Below are positions 1-7,152 of a stretch of DNA of 7,657 nt, piece by piece. The stretch covers positions 1-7,657 of the forward strand of contig JALNXV010000165.1 in NCBI GenBank assembly GCA_023230175.1. The letters are read 5' to 3'. Both the position numbers and the translations under genes were made by a program. Each line of letters opens with the position of its first letter. Position 1 is the stretch's first letter. The notes below the pieces were generated by a model. That model was given only the letters and a program-made list of their open reading frames with translations. It was not told the origin of the DNA and did not search any database. The stretch comes from Candidatus Cloacimonadota bacterium (lineage in GTDB: Bacteria; Cloacimonadota; Cloacimonadia; Cloacimonadales; WRIO01).

Positions 1-191
1 TATCCATCATGTAGAGTTTTTACTAAATTGTAATTGAAATCATATACTGTAACTATAACTTGTTGAGATGTACTAATTTCAACAGTAATACTATTTGTTG
101 CTTTCTGACTTAAAATATCCATTCTATCATTTGAGCAAGATAGAATGACTAGTACTGTTAATAACGTACTAATCTTTAATAATGTTTTCAT
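1..191 (-). CDS. Putative lipoprotein, 3' end beyond the window
   Basis: This is the first 63 codons of a gene read leftwards off the window edge; no stop occurs in the visible part. The protein begins MKTLLKISTLLTVLVILSC: a lysine, a hydrophobic core and a lipobox-like V-I-L-S-C with Cys19, as expected of a type II signal peptide. It should therefore be a lipid-anchored envelope protein. After the cysteine come a short polar linker (SNDRMDILSQKAT) and then ITVEISTSQQVIVTVYDFNYNLVKTLHDG written in two parts: ITVEISTSQQ and VIVTVYDFNYNLVKTLHDG. The second part resembles the FlgD Ig-like strand pattern (x-V-Y-D-x-x-G-x-x-V-x-x-L-x-D-G), also seen at the end of the upstream surface protein. The start is chosen because GAGG lies 7 bases upstream. 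It starts only 4 bases after the stop of the 1396-residue gene, so it is almost certainly the third gene of that operon. Its full length and function are unknown. Confidence 0.8.
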   Translation of the reverse strand, partial: MKTLLKISTLLTVLVILSCSNDRMDILSQKATNSITVEISTSQQVIVTVYDFNYNLVKTLHDG

Positions 192-195
192 TATA

Positions 196-202
196 TTACC
201 TC
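196..202 (-). promoter_or_regulatory. Ribosome binding site fused to the upstream stop codon
   Basis: Read on the minus strand the junction is GAGGTAATATAATG. GAGG is the Shine-Dalgarno sequence of the lipoprotein gene, and the TAA directly after it is the stop codon of the 1396-residue protein. A ribosome finishing the large protein therefore sits on the next initiation site. This supports translational coupling and fixes the lipoprotein start at 191. Confidence 0.75.
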
Positions 203-3200
203 AAATATATTATTTTTTTTATTAATGATTGTTTTGAGTTAGTGATTTTTACAAAATAAATACCAGATGAAACCAAATTATTCTTACTATCTTCAGCATT
301 CCAGTTAAACTTATTACTGCCTTTTTTTATATTTCCATCATATAGATACTTTACTTTTTGGCCCTTAATGTTATATATAGAAACCTTGATTTTATCATTT
401 GTTTTTGATTGATAATCAATATTTAATGATTTTGTAAAAGGATTAGGATAAACATTCATTAAAATAGATAATGAGGGAACATCCTCTCCTACAACTTTAG
501 AGAAAGAAATTAAATAATAATCCAAATTGTTGTTGATAGATATTTTCTTTTCAAATAGATTAGTTATATTGTTAAAGTAATAAAAAGATTGAGTATGATT
601 TTGTTTATTATTTGTGTATGTTTGGAAATGAATATTATCAAAATCGTCTTTATTTAAAGTATCATATAGTAGAATTTGAGCATTTCCATTTTCTACTGTA
701 GAAGCTCCAATACAAGTATCCTCTATAAAAGCCCCAATTTCTTGAATATCATCGTTAATATTAATAATATCAACAACTCGATATTCATTACTATCATTAT
801 AAGTAAAGTATGATGGTTTTATTTGTTCAGAATTACTCGATATAATATTAGTTGAATTCCAATTAAAATTTCTTATAATGCTTGAAACTCGCACAATATA
901 ACCTTTACCAAAATGTAGAGGTCTAATCTTATGACTAGGAAGAGGTTCAGCTTCTAAACCGTTCCTAATTATTTGCTGAGGTTTTGTATAATACCAGTTT
1001 TCTGCTTTTATAGATAATACCATATCAAAGTTTGATCCAAAAGCAATATCAATATTTTGTGGATTTGATTTCCAGTATCCTACCCAATTATCAACATTAG
1101 GATAAAGTGTAATATTAGGATTTGTATTAGTTATTCCAGTGGGAGTAAAATTTATGTCAAAATTTGAACATGTTGATGACATGTTAATTTTATATAACTT
1201 TTTATTATTTAACGATGTAAATCCATTAGTAACCCAATTATCATTTATAAAATTTAAAGATCCGTCGCATCCTAATATATTTACTCCATATGGATTTAGT
1301 TCATTCGTGAAATTATCTATATTAATTGAATTTGTAGGTAATGATATCCAATTCCAGCCAGAATGTAAAAAGGAATTACCGGAAACAGGAATCTCTATCA
1401 ATGGGTTTAAAGGATCATTAGAATATATCTGTAGTTTAGTGTTGTAATTATTAAACATTTTTTGAGGAGTAAATGAAATGTCAATAGTGGAGTATGAATT
1501 TATATTAACAACATTAGGATGAGAGATTATTTTAAAATTTGAGTCTAAAATTCTTACATCATTGATGTTAATATTATTATTTGAGTCAGTATTAGCGATA
1601 ACAATACTAATTTTTTTTGTAACGCCTGGTGTAGAGCTAGAAAAAGATACAGAAGTATCATTAAGATTCAAACCAGTATCTATTACTTCATAAGCACCTA
1701 TTTCAATTTTATTTAAATTTCTTATTTTAGATTCAATATCTTCATATAATAAATTATGGTTAGTGTTGAATATGTTCTGTCTATTATATTCATTTAAGAG
1801 AATAACTAAATTGTTATAAGGCAATCCTGTATTATAACAATTTGAAAGATTATTAATTTTGTATGAATCATTTATAATGTTAATATTATCATAACCATCA
1901 TAATCTCCAATATTAAGGTCTACATTTCCGCAGATACCAAAATCATCTCCTTGTATATAGTTATTAATAAAAGTTAAATTAGAGTTTTCTGGATAAAAAT
2001 ATAGATGACGACTTCTATGAGCTATATCTTTTGCTTGTTGATAATTGGATTTCCAAATTATATTGTTAATATACATATCATTAATACTTGGATAATAATG
2101 ACTAATTGAATAACCATTGCCATAATTACTTGTATTATTTATTAATGAATTATTAATGAACAAGAGCTTTCCTTGCGATTCATTAAATGAAACAGCTCCT
2201 CCACGACTGCTATGATTTCTATCAAAATAATTAGTTGATATTAATAAATCATTATCGTTTCTATCAGAAATATATACAGTATAAATAGCACCACCTTTAT
2301 TTGTTGAAATATTTTGAACAAATTGATTCTGAGAAATATTTAAAGATGAATATTCTGAGTAAATTGCACCACCGTGTTGTGATTCATTATTAGAAAAAAA
2401 GCATTTATTAACTAATATACTTGAATTTACAACAGCAATCGCCCCACCAGCTTTTGCTCGATTATTGTTGAATGAACAATTTATAAATCTTATATTAAAA
2501 TAATCTCTGACATAGATTGAACCACCATAAACGTTATCATTAAGATCATCATAATAAGTATTTTGAAAAGTACAATTAGTGAAATCAGAATATCTTTCAT
2601 CATCAAGGGTCCAACTAAAAGTAACATTAGGTATTGGTACCCAAGAATGGCTATCAGTATTATCAAATATAATATGCTTGCCAGTAAATGTTACATTATG
2701 TGCTTTTATTATTCCATACACTTCAAAATCTGCGTCAGGGTCAATATGGATATGTGTTCCACTACCGATTTGTAATTTTCCGTATATTCGAATTTTACAA
2801 TTTTGAGAAAAAGTAATATTACTATTTTCTTCTATTGTAAGTACTTGCCATGGATATAGAAAAAAAGTTTCCCATCCAGATGTATCATTATCATTTGCAT
2901 AAGTTTCATCAATTGTAAGATTTCCTCTCCAAGAATCTTCAGTAGCATAATTACTATTATCTCTTGAAATAGTCATCCGATTGGCATTATTCCACCTAAA
3001 CTGTGAGATATTCGATTCAGATGGATCTACCGGCCATAAACTTGGAATAATGGATATAGGAATCCACTCAGGTCTTTGACTTAAATAGTATGAATCATCT
3101 TGTTGGCTTATTGAACAACTTGTATTGTATTGGCCATCGGTCCATGGCCTAGTATAATAGCTACCCCAAAAATCTAACCTTTTTACAAGATTGTGTTTTT

Positions 3201-4386
3201 CGAAGGGTTGTTGCCCAGAGAAGGATCTTGGACTTAAAATATCATGGAGACTAAATAATATTTCAGGAGCCCAAATACTATTTTTAAAGAAATTATAAAC
3301 TGTAATTTGTTTTAGTTGTTTTTCAGAATAATATCCAAAAATTGCTGGAAGTTTTGGAAATATACACATTCCATAATTTGTTGCTTTATTTCTAAAAAAT
3401 GTATTAAATTTTTTATTTTGACCATGAAATGAATCAACCCAAATCCAATCACAAATATTACCTTCAAATAAATTTTCTTTAGGTCCTCTTAAATTAGATG
3501 ATGGATTTGATTCATAACTCGGTTCTCCATGACAAACAATATCTCCTGAAAAATCATTTGGGAAAATAGTTCCTGTCCAATTATCATTCGATTGATATGA
3601 CTCTCTTATATAGTTGTACCCAAAAACATTTTGATAAGCCCCATTTTGAACTAACAATCCATGTCTACATTTTCTAATAATATTATTCTCTATTAAACAA
3701 TATCTTGATAGATTTTCACAAATTACTCCATAACCAAAACCTCCCTCACCATGAAATTGAGTATCATGAAGATAACATCCAGTTACTTGGATATTACTAC
3801 TATTAGTTATTACAATATGATGTTTGATCGGATTATCGCTTTCTACACCATAAATCCAACAATCATTTGATTCCTCTATATAAAAGTTATTACAATTATC
3901 TCCAGTTGATGTTGATCCTTGATCAACTCGTTTTATCCAAATATCTTCTACTCCTGAATTCTCTTTATTGATAAAATTTATACAATTTTGGTTGTGGTTA
4001 CTATTAAAATTAAATTCTAGTATTGTCCTATTCCAAGTATCCGAGTCTCTTAAAAATCCCGAATATCCTTTAATTATCATATGGCTTGGTATATTTATAG
4101 GGTTTGTTATTTGAAAAGTTCCAGCAGGTAGAATTAATTGAACAATATTATCCCAAGATAAGGAAATATCTGGATTATTAATAGTAAAATTATTAATGAA
4201 ATCAGCTATGTTGACATTATTAGGTACAGTAATAGTTGTATCCGGAGTAGGCAAATCAGCTTCTTTATTTTTATAACCTGCTTTTTGCCATTCTATAGAG
4301 AGTGGATTAATTTCATTAAATTGAGTATTAAAAGAATATAGATTAATAAAAACAAATATATTGAATATAATTAATAAATTCTTCAT
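196..4386 (-). CDS. Large secreted multidomain beta-helix surface protein with C-terminal sorting domain
   Basis: This 1396-residue protein is exported. It has a signal peptide at residues 1 to about 20 (MKNLL then a hydrophobic run). Residues about 80-345 look like a right-handed beta-helix of the pectate-lyase type, with short strands, Asn turns and the pattern NVFGYNYIRES...NLFEGN...DSFHGQN...NTFFRN; no catalytic residues can be assigned. Residues about 600-760 carry GGSI/GGAI/GGAV motifs (near 621, 647, 672, 698 and 729) alternating with FxxN motifs, like Chlamydia Pmp repeats. Residues about 902-1003 resemble an ASH / choice-of-anchor-D immunoglobulin-like domain ending in SNDPLNPLIEIPVSG. 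A GWNWISLP module starts near 1010. Residues 1308-1396 contain YPNPF, IYNIKGQKVKYLYDG and SSGIYFVKI, the FlgD-like / type IX sorting style. It is probably attached to or released from the surface by type IX secretion; binding or cleavage of polysaccharide is only inferred. It is the second gene of the operon. Confidence 0.93.
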   Translation of the reverse strand: MKNLLIIFNIFVFINLYSFNTQFNEINPLSIEWQKAGYKNKEADLPTPDTTITVPNNVNIADFINNFTINNPDISLSWDNIVQLILPAGTFQITNPINIPSHMIIKGYSGFLRDSDTWNRTILEFNFNSNHNQNCINFINKENSGVEDIWIKRVDQGSTSTGDNCNNFYIEESNDCWIYGVESDNPIKHHIVITNSSNIQVTGCYLHDTQFHGEGGFGYGVICENLSRYCLIENNIIRKCRHGLLVQNGAYQNVFGYNYIRESYQSNDNWTGTIFPNDFSGDIVCHGEPSYESNPSSNLRGPKENLFEGNICDWIWVDSFHGQNKKFNTFFRNKATNYGMCIFPKLPAIFGYYSEKQLKQITVYNFFKNSIWAPEILFSLHDILSPRSFSGQQPFEKHNLVKRLDFWGSYYTRPWTDGQYNTSCSISQQDDSYYLSQRPEWIPISIIPSLWPVDPSESNISQFRWNNANRMTISRDNSNYATEDSWRGNLTIDETYANDNDTSGWETFFLYPWQVLTIEENSNITFSQNCKIRIYGKLQIGSGTHIHIDPDADFEVYGIIKAHNVTFTGKHIIFDNTDSHSWVPIPNVTFSWTLDDERYSDFTNCTFQNTYYDDLNDNVYGGSIYVRDYFNIRFINCSFNNNRAKAGGAIAVVNSSILVNKCFFSNNESQHGGAIYSEYSSLNISQNQFVQNISTNKGGAIYTVYISDRNDNDLLISTNYFDRNHSSRGGAVSFNESQGKLLFINNSLINNTSNYGNGYSISHYYPSINDMYINNIIWKSNYQQAKDIAHRSRHLYFYPENSNLTFINNYIQGDDFGICGNVDLNIGDYDGYDNINIINDSYKINNLSNCYNTGLPYNNLVILLNEYNRQNIFNTNHNLLYEDIESKIRNLNKIEIGAYEVIDTGLNLNDTSVSFSSSTPGVTKKISIVIANTDSNNNININDVRILDSNFKIISHPNVVNINSYSTIDISFTPQKMFNNYNTKLQIYSNDPLNPLIEIPVSGNSFLHSGWNWISLPTNSINIDNFTNELNPYGVNILGCDGSLNFINDNWVTNGFTSLNNKKLYKINMSSTCSNFDINFTPTGITNTNPNITLYPNVDNWVGYWKSNPQNIDIAFGSNFDMVLSIKAENWYYTKPQQIIRNGLEAEPLPSHKIRPLHFGKGYIVRVSSIIRNFNWNSTNIISSNSEQIKPSYFTYNDSNEYRVVDIININDDIQEIGAFIEDTCIGASTVENGNAQILLYDTLNKDDFDNIHFQTYTNNKQNHTQSFYYFNNITNLFEKKISINNNLDYYLISFSKVVGEDVPSLSILMNVYPNPFTKSLNIDYQSKTNDKIKVSIYNIKGQKVKYLYDGNIKKGSNKFNWNAEDSKNNLVSSGIYFVKITNSKQSLIKKIIYLR

Positions 4387-4390
4387 AGTT

Positions 4391-4400
4391 ACCTCCTTTA
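4391..4400 (-). promoter_or_regulatory. Strong ribosome binding site overlapping the upstream stop codon
   Basis: On the minus strand the junction reads TAAAGGAGGTAACTATG. The first TAA is the stop of the 235-residue gene, and AAGGAGGT is a near-perfect Shine-Dalgarno sequence for the 1396-residue gene, which starts at 4386. Only 11 bases separate the two genes. The strength of the site suggests the large surface protein is well translated. Confidence 0.85.
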
Positions 4401-5105
4401 CTTCTTAATAAAATTAATTAAATTCATAGTTCCACTTTTAACTAATCCGCCAGAATTATCTTTTAGCGGATTGCCTGTATATAGTGAATAATATAAAAAA
4501 TCTATACTCGGATATAATTTTGGTATATCATTACTAATATACAAATTATAAACAGAGTTTATAGCATCAATTTCTTCTTTAGAATTAAATTTATTCTCAT
4601 TAAATTTTGTTACATAATTTTGGCAATTTAAATTTTGATTTTTAATATTTATATTATGCATTGATTTCATATTTTCTACACCTCTAATTTCATTTATAAA
4701 TTTAATATTATTTTTTATCATTTGAATTTTTTCCTCTAAAATGAGGTTATCGCACAATTCCAAATTTACATTATCTCCATTAGGTTTATATCCTTCAATT
4801 TGTGTAACATTTTTATTCTTATAATTATATGTAATTATTAAAATATTGCCATAAAATTCCTCTTTTATTGTAAATAGACTATCGTTTTTTGAGATTACCT
4901 CAAGTACAATATTTTCATCATTTGTATTATAAATAACTTTATCTCCTAATGAAAGATTTTGTCCAAATCTATATGGAGCTGAATACTGGATTATAGCAGC
5001 TAACTGCATTTTTGCTTCTTTTTCATCTTCAGAATCACTATTATAAGTGATACAATTAATATTTATAATTAAACTAATAAATATTAAAAATAGATTCATT
5101 TTCAT
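4398..5105 (-). CDS. Secreted protein of unknown function, first gene of the operon
   Basis: I do not recognise this 235-residue protein. Residues 1-18 (MKMNLFLIFISLIININC) form a signal peptide with a hydrophobic core. It ends in Cys18, but the preceding residue is Asn, so a lipoprotein lipobox is not canonical and ordinary cleavage is possible. An acidic stretch follows (SDSEDEKE). The segment from about 50 to 110 (LSLGDKVIYNTND, then VLEVISKNDSLFTIKEEF, then LIITYNYKNKNVTQIEGY) alternates hydrophobic and polar residues like a small beta-sheet domain. The rest looks helical and lysine/asparagine-rich. The start at 5105 is preferred over the Met two codons later because AGGAG lies 10 bases upstream of it. 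It is 11 bases upstream of the large surface-protein gene and is driven by the promoter at 5140-5168. A role as an accessory or partner of the surface protein is inferred from this linkage only. Confidence 0.85.
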   Translation of the reverse strand: MKMNLFLIFISLIININCITYNSDSEDEKEAKMQLAAIIQYSAPYRFGQNLSLGDKVIYNTNDENIVLEVISKNDSLFTIKEEFYGNILIITYNYKNKNVTQIEGYKPNGDNVNLELCDNLILEEKIQMIKNNIKFINEIRGVENMKSMHNINIKNQNLNCQNYVTKFNENKFNSKEEIDAINSVYNLYISNDIPKLYPSIDFLYYSLYTGNPLKDNSGGLVKSGTMNLINFIKK

Positions 5106-5139
5106 AATTTTTAATCTCCTTATATTTTATTATATAAAC

Positions 5140-5168
5140 ATTATTTTTCTTATATCGAATTTTGTCAA
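5140..5168 (-). promoter_or_regulatory. Sigma70-like promoter of the surface-protein operon
   Basis: On the minus strand a perfect TTGACA (5168-5163) is followed after 17 bp by AATAAT (5145-5140), one mismatch from TATAAT. Transcription would start near 5133, leaving a leader of about 27 bases that includes AGGAG (5120-5116) before the ATG at 5105. The -35 box lies only 14 bp from the end of the insertion sequence at 5183, so any older upstream control sequence has been displaced. If the host is a Bacteroidota relative with a different primary sigma preference, this reading would weaken. Confidence 0.65.
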
Positions 5169-5182
5169 GATATAATTATATT

Positions 5183-5203
5183 CACGCATACCCCGAGTTT
5201 TTT
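5183..5203 (+). repeat. Left terminal inverted repeat of the IS4-family element
   Basis: This 21-bp sequence, CACGCATACCCCGAG followed by six T, is matched at 20 of 21 positions by the reverse complement of 7023-7043. It ends immediately before the transposase stop codon at 5204-5206. The T-tract runs on for two more bases, into that stop codon. Confidence 0.88.
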
Positions 5204-6511
5204 TTAACAAGCTTGTTCAATTAAATCAAATAAGGTCATTTGATTCTTACTTTCAACTTTTCTTTTATATGGTTTTCTTTTTCTTCCCTTAATTTTCAGA
5301 AAAATTAGTTTTATAACATGTGAAATCCTATAATAGCTAAATTTCTGTGTCATAGTTATATCTTTTTTTGTATCAAACAGGAAATTATTATAATCTTTAT
5401 GTCCCAAAGCTAATAAATCTTTACAAGAATATATAAAACAGACTAATATTAACAACCATAAATTAAGAGATTGTATTCTTTGGTATTTCAAGAGTTGAAT
5501 CTTTTCCCATTGATATTCTTGCTTAACATGTCTAAAATACTCTTCAATTTTCCACCTAAAGCCATATACTTCAATAACTTTTTCACCTAAAAAGCTTCTT
5601 GCCATTTTGTCACTATTCTTAAAATTTGCAAAAAACTGAAAAAATCCACCTTTACCCTCAAATTTAGCTACTATAAACCATACCTTTACAGTATTTGGAT
5701 TCTTCAGAGGATGAGGATCTGTAATAATCTCAACTTGCTTTACTCCAAAATAAACTTTTTTACCTTTAATTAAATCCTTATACTCATATTTGAGTTTAAC
5801 CTTTTTACTTGCATTAGAAAATGACATTTTCTGTCCATCAATAATTATATCTCTTTGCCCGGCAGCTCGTATAACAAAATCATTCTCATTTTCAACTAAA
5901 GCAGAAATCAACTTTTTGTCATCATAACCTCTATCAAAGTTAAAAATACCTTTATTGTTAGAAGCTAATGTTATTTCATTTATTAAATTAATATTTCTAT
6001 CATTTGCTGATTCTATTTCACCCTCTGTTGAGTAAGTGAATGAATACATAGGACTTAATGATACATCATGTGACTTTTTACCATTTAACTGTACACTCAT
6101 TACATTAGTTGTATAATACCCTTTTTCAAATTCCTTTGTTGAACCATCTCTTACTTTATTCAGAAATTCCATTTTATTCGCTTTAGGTTTTACTATATCA
6201 CTATTATCAAAGTTTATGATATCATTTTCTTTTAACTTTCTTGAACACTTTATTAAATTTGCCTGATTTAGTATATCGAAAGATTTTTTATTGTCTAAAT
6301 GATATGTTATTCTTTCTGATTTCTTTTTTACACTCACATCACCAGGCATATATTGCGCTATCTTTCTTACTATAGGTACATTTGCTACTGCCATTGATTT
6401 TAAGGTTTCTTTAAAAGTCTTAAAATATGGAACCGGGACTATGTGAGAGTAACCGTTTAAATAATTATTAAATTTATCTTGCACTAAATCTTCAATTTGT
6501 TTTTCTTGCAT
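5204..6511 (-). CDS. IS4-family DDE transposase
   Basis: This 435-residue transposase is of the usual length for the IS4 family and appears intact. It should cut and join the ends of the surrounding element. The family signature Y-(2)-R-(3)-E-(6)-K is exact at residues 316-330 (YGFRWKIEEYFRHVK), placing the catalytic glutamate at E323. The second aspartate is probably D193, in FDRGYDD, followed by the typical FVIRAAGQRD. The first is probably D102, in NFDNSDIVKP. The C-terminal tail is basic (GRKRKPYKRK). ATG at 6511 is chosen because GAGG lies 7 bases upstream; this site can be hidden in a hairpin (see 6515-6567). It is transcribed towards the surface-protein operon, and I see no terminator in the 98 bp before that operon's first gene. 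Confidence 0.95.
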   Translation of the reverse strand: MQEKQIEDLVQDKFNNYLNGYSHIVPVPYFKTFKETLKSMAVANVPIVRKIAQYMPGDVSVKKKSERITYHLDNKKSFDILNQANLIKCSRKLKENDIINFDNSDIVKPKANKMEFLNKVRDGSTKEFEKGYYTTNVMSVQLNGKKSHDVSLSPMYSFTYSTEGEIESANDRNINLINEITLASNNKGIFNFDRGYDDKKLISALVENENDFVIRAAGQRDIIIDGQKMSFSNASKKVKLKYEYKDLIKGKKVYFGVKQVEIITDPHPLKNPNTVKVWFIVAKFEGKGGFFQFFANFKNSDKMARSFLGEKVIEVYGFRWKIEEYFRHVKQEYQWEKIQLLKYQRIQSLNLWLLILVCFIYSCKDLLALGHKDYNNFLFDTKKDITMTQKFSYYRISHVIKLIFLKIKGRKRKPYKRKVESKNQMTLFDLIEQAC

Positions 6512-6514
6512 TTG

Positions 6515-6567
6515 ATGACCTCTTTGTTCTTTTTTTTTGTTAATTACAAATTACAAATGAGGTCATT
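6515..6567 (-). promoter_or_regulatory. Hairpin that can hide the transposase ribosome binding site
   Basis: ATGACCTC (6515-6522) is the exact complement of GAGGTCAT (6560-6567). The pairing continues as TTTGT (6523-6527) with ACAAA (6554-6558), past a single bulged base at 6559. In the minus-strand mRNA the GAGG at 6522-6519 is the transposase Shine-Dalgarno sequence, so the 13-bp stem would bury it. Transcripts entering from outside carry both arms. Transcripts from the promoter at 6549-6577 would start near 6542 and lack the upstream arm. Such RBS occlusion is known from IS10 and IS50; applying it here is inference. Confidence 0.65.
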
Positions 6568-6577
6568 TTTTGTCAAG
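6549..6577 (-). promoter_or_regulatory. Candidate transposase promoter
   Basis: On the minus strand a perfect TTGACA (6577-6572) is followed after 17 bp by TAATTT (6554-6549), a weak -10 with three matches to TATAAT. The spacer contains the upstream arm of the RBS-hiding hairpin. A start near 6542 would give a leader of about 31 bases before the ATG. A weak -10 fits the low expression usual for transposases, but the call rests mainly on the -35 box and its position. Confidence 0.5.
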
Positions 6578-7022
6578 CTAAATTATTGAATTTTCAGTAA
6601 TTTATATGGAAAAATTACCGCTATTTGTAAATAAAAAAAAGGCTAATAATACTTCAAATTTGTTAAGTATTTTTCTTGCTTGTTAATGGCTAAATCTGAA
6701 AACATTAGCGTACATTGCTTAAGTTTGTTGATCTCATATAGAAATCAAAAAGCTTTACTCAATTATGAACTTTTTATTGTTTTACTCTGATGAAAACTAC
6801 CTAATAAATTAAGAATTAATTCTGTGTATTTTGATGTCTTACTTTTTGAATAGGTCTTAAACTGAAAAATTACTCAAACCAAATCTGTTTAAACGCTAAA
6901 GAAGGAAGATTTTTTATTTTTCACACCCAAAGTGGTCTTTAGAGAAAAATTGAAAATCCTTAACTTTAGACTGTAAATTGCAGTAATTGCTATATTTTCA
7001 ATCAATAGCAATAATGATTTTT
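6568..7022. other. Gene-poor stretch inside the IS4-family element
   Basis: No convincing open reading frame, with or without a ribosome binding site, lies between the transposase leader and the right inverted repeat. Visible structures are modest. There is a perfect 12-bp palindrome AGAATTAATTCT at 6812-6823. An 8-bp inverted repeat, ATTGCTAT with ATAGCAAT, lies at about 6987-7011, close to the right end. GTAATTT pairs with AAATTAC at about 6597-6618. The leader may hold transposase binding sites, a small RNA or a decayed passenger gene; the sequence alone does not decide. Confidence 0.5.
6633..6671 (-). terminator. Weak candidate terminator upstream of the transposase promoter
   Basis: On the minus strand AATACTT (6671-6665) can pair with AAGTATT (6654-6648) around a 10-base loop. 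Seven bases later there is a run of eight T (6640-6633). An outer pairing of GCTAAT (6709-6704) with ATTAGC (6647-6642) would bring the stem right up to the T-run, but with a large asymmetric bulge. It could reduce transcription entering the transposase gene from outside. The stem is AT-rich and unproven. Confidence 0.25.
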
Positions 7023-7043
7023 AAAAAATTCGGGGTATGCGTG
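7023..7043 (-). repeat. Right terminal inverted repeat of the IS4-family element
   Basis: The reverse complement reads CACGCATACCCCGAA followed by six T. It matches the left end at 5183-5203 except for the A/G at position 15. The element ends only five bases before the first IS3-type remnant, which begins at 7049. Confidence 0.88.
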
Positions 7044-7048
7044 CTAAA

Positions 7049-7142
7049 ATAGTGGATAGCTTTTTTTAATATTTTGATATATATTTCTGATGTTATATCT
7101 CATAGATAAGCATTTAAATTTATCTGTATGAACACTATCCAC
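7049..7142 (-). mobile_element. 94-bp miniature remnant with IS3-type ends
   Basis: The left end (ATAGTGGATAGCTTT) matches 14 of 15 bases of the left end of the larger remnant at 7189-7203, but its outermost GTGG is missing next to the IS4-family element. The right end reads inwards as GTGGATAGTGTTCAT, identical to the right end of the 7185-7548 remnant. Similarity then continues in patches (CAGATAA, CTTATC) for about 45 bp. It has no coding capacity and looks like an internally deleted, MITE-like derivative in the same orientation as its neighbour. Confidence 0.6.
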
Positions 7143-7152
7143 ATTACTACTG

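Larger units (their letters stand above)
5183..7043 (-). mobile_element. IS4-family insertion sequence, 1861 bp, complete-looking
   Basis: The element is bounded by inverted repeats. Both ends read inwards as CACGCATACCCCGA, then G (left) or A (right), then six T. It contains a single intact transposase gene on the minus strand. The transposase stop codon lies at the inner edge of the left repeat, while a gene-poor stretch of about 510 bp separates the transposase start from the right repeat. The flanks (TATAATTATATT on the left, CTAAAATAGTGG on the right) show no direct repeat, so no target-site duplication is visible. The intact reading frame and near-identical ends suggest a recent or still mobile copy. 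The right end abuts IS3-family remnants. Confidence 0.88.

Noticed and set aside
1139..1447. A plus-strand reading frame of 102 codons, plus similar ones near 2563-2806.
   Set aside because: They lie antisense inside the well-supported surface-protein gene, lack ribosome binding sites and look like shadows of it.
5206..5217. Perfect palindrome AACAAGCTTGTT at the end of the transposase gene, considered as a terminator.
   Set aside because: On the minus strand it is followed by A residues, not T, and on the plus strand no T-run follows it either.
6643..7020. A minus-strand frame with short protein-like stretches separated by five stops, possibly a decayed passenger gene.
   Set aside because: The number of stops is not clearly below chance for such AT-rich DNA and no family pattern is recognisable.
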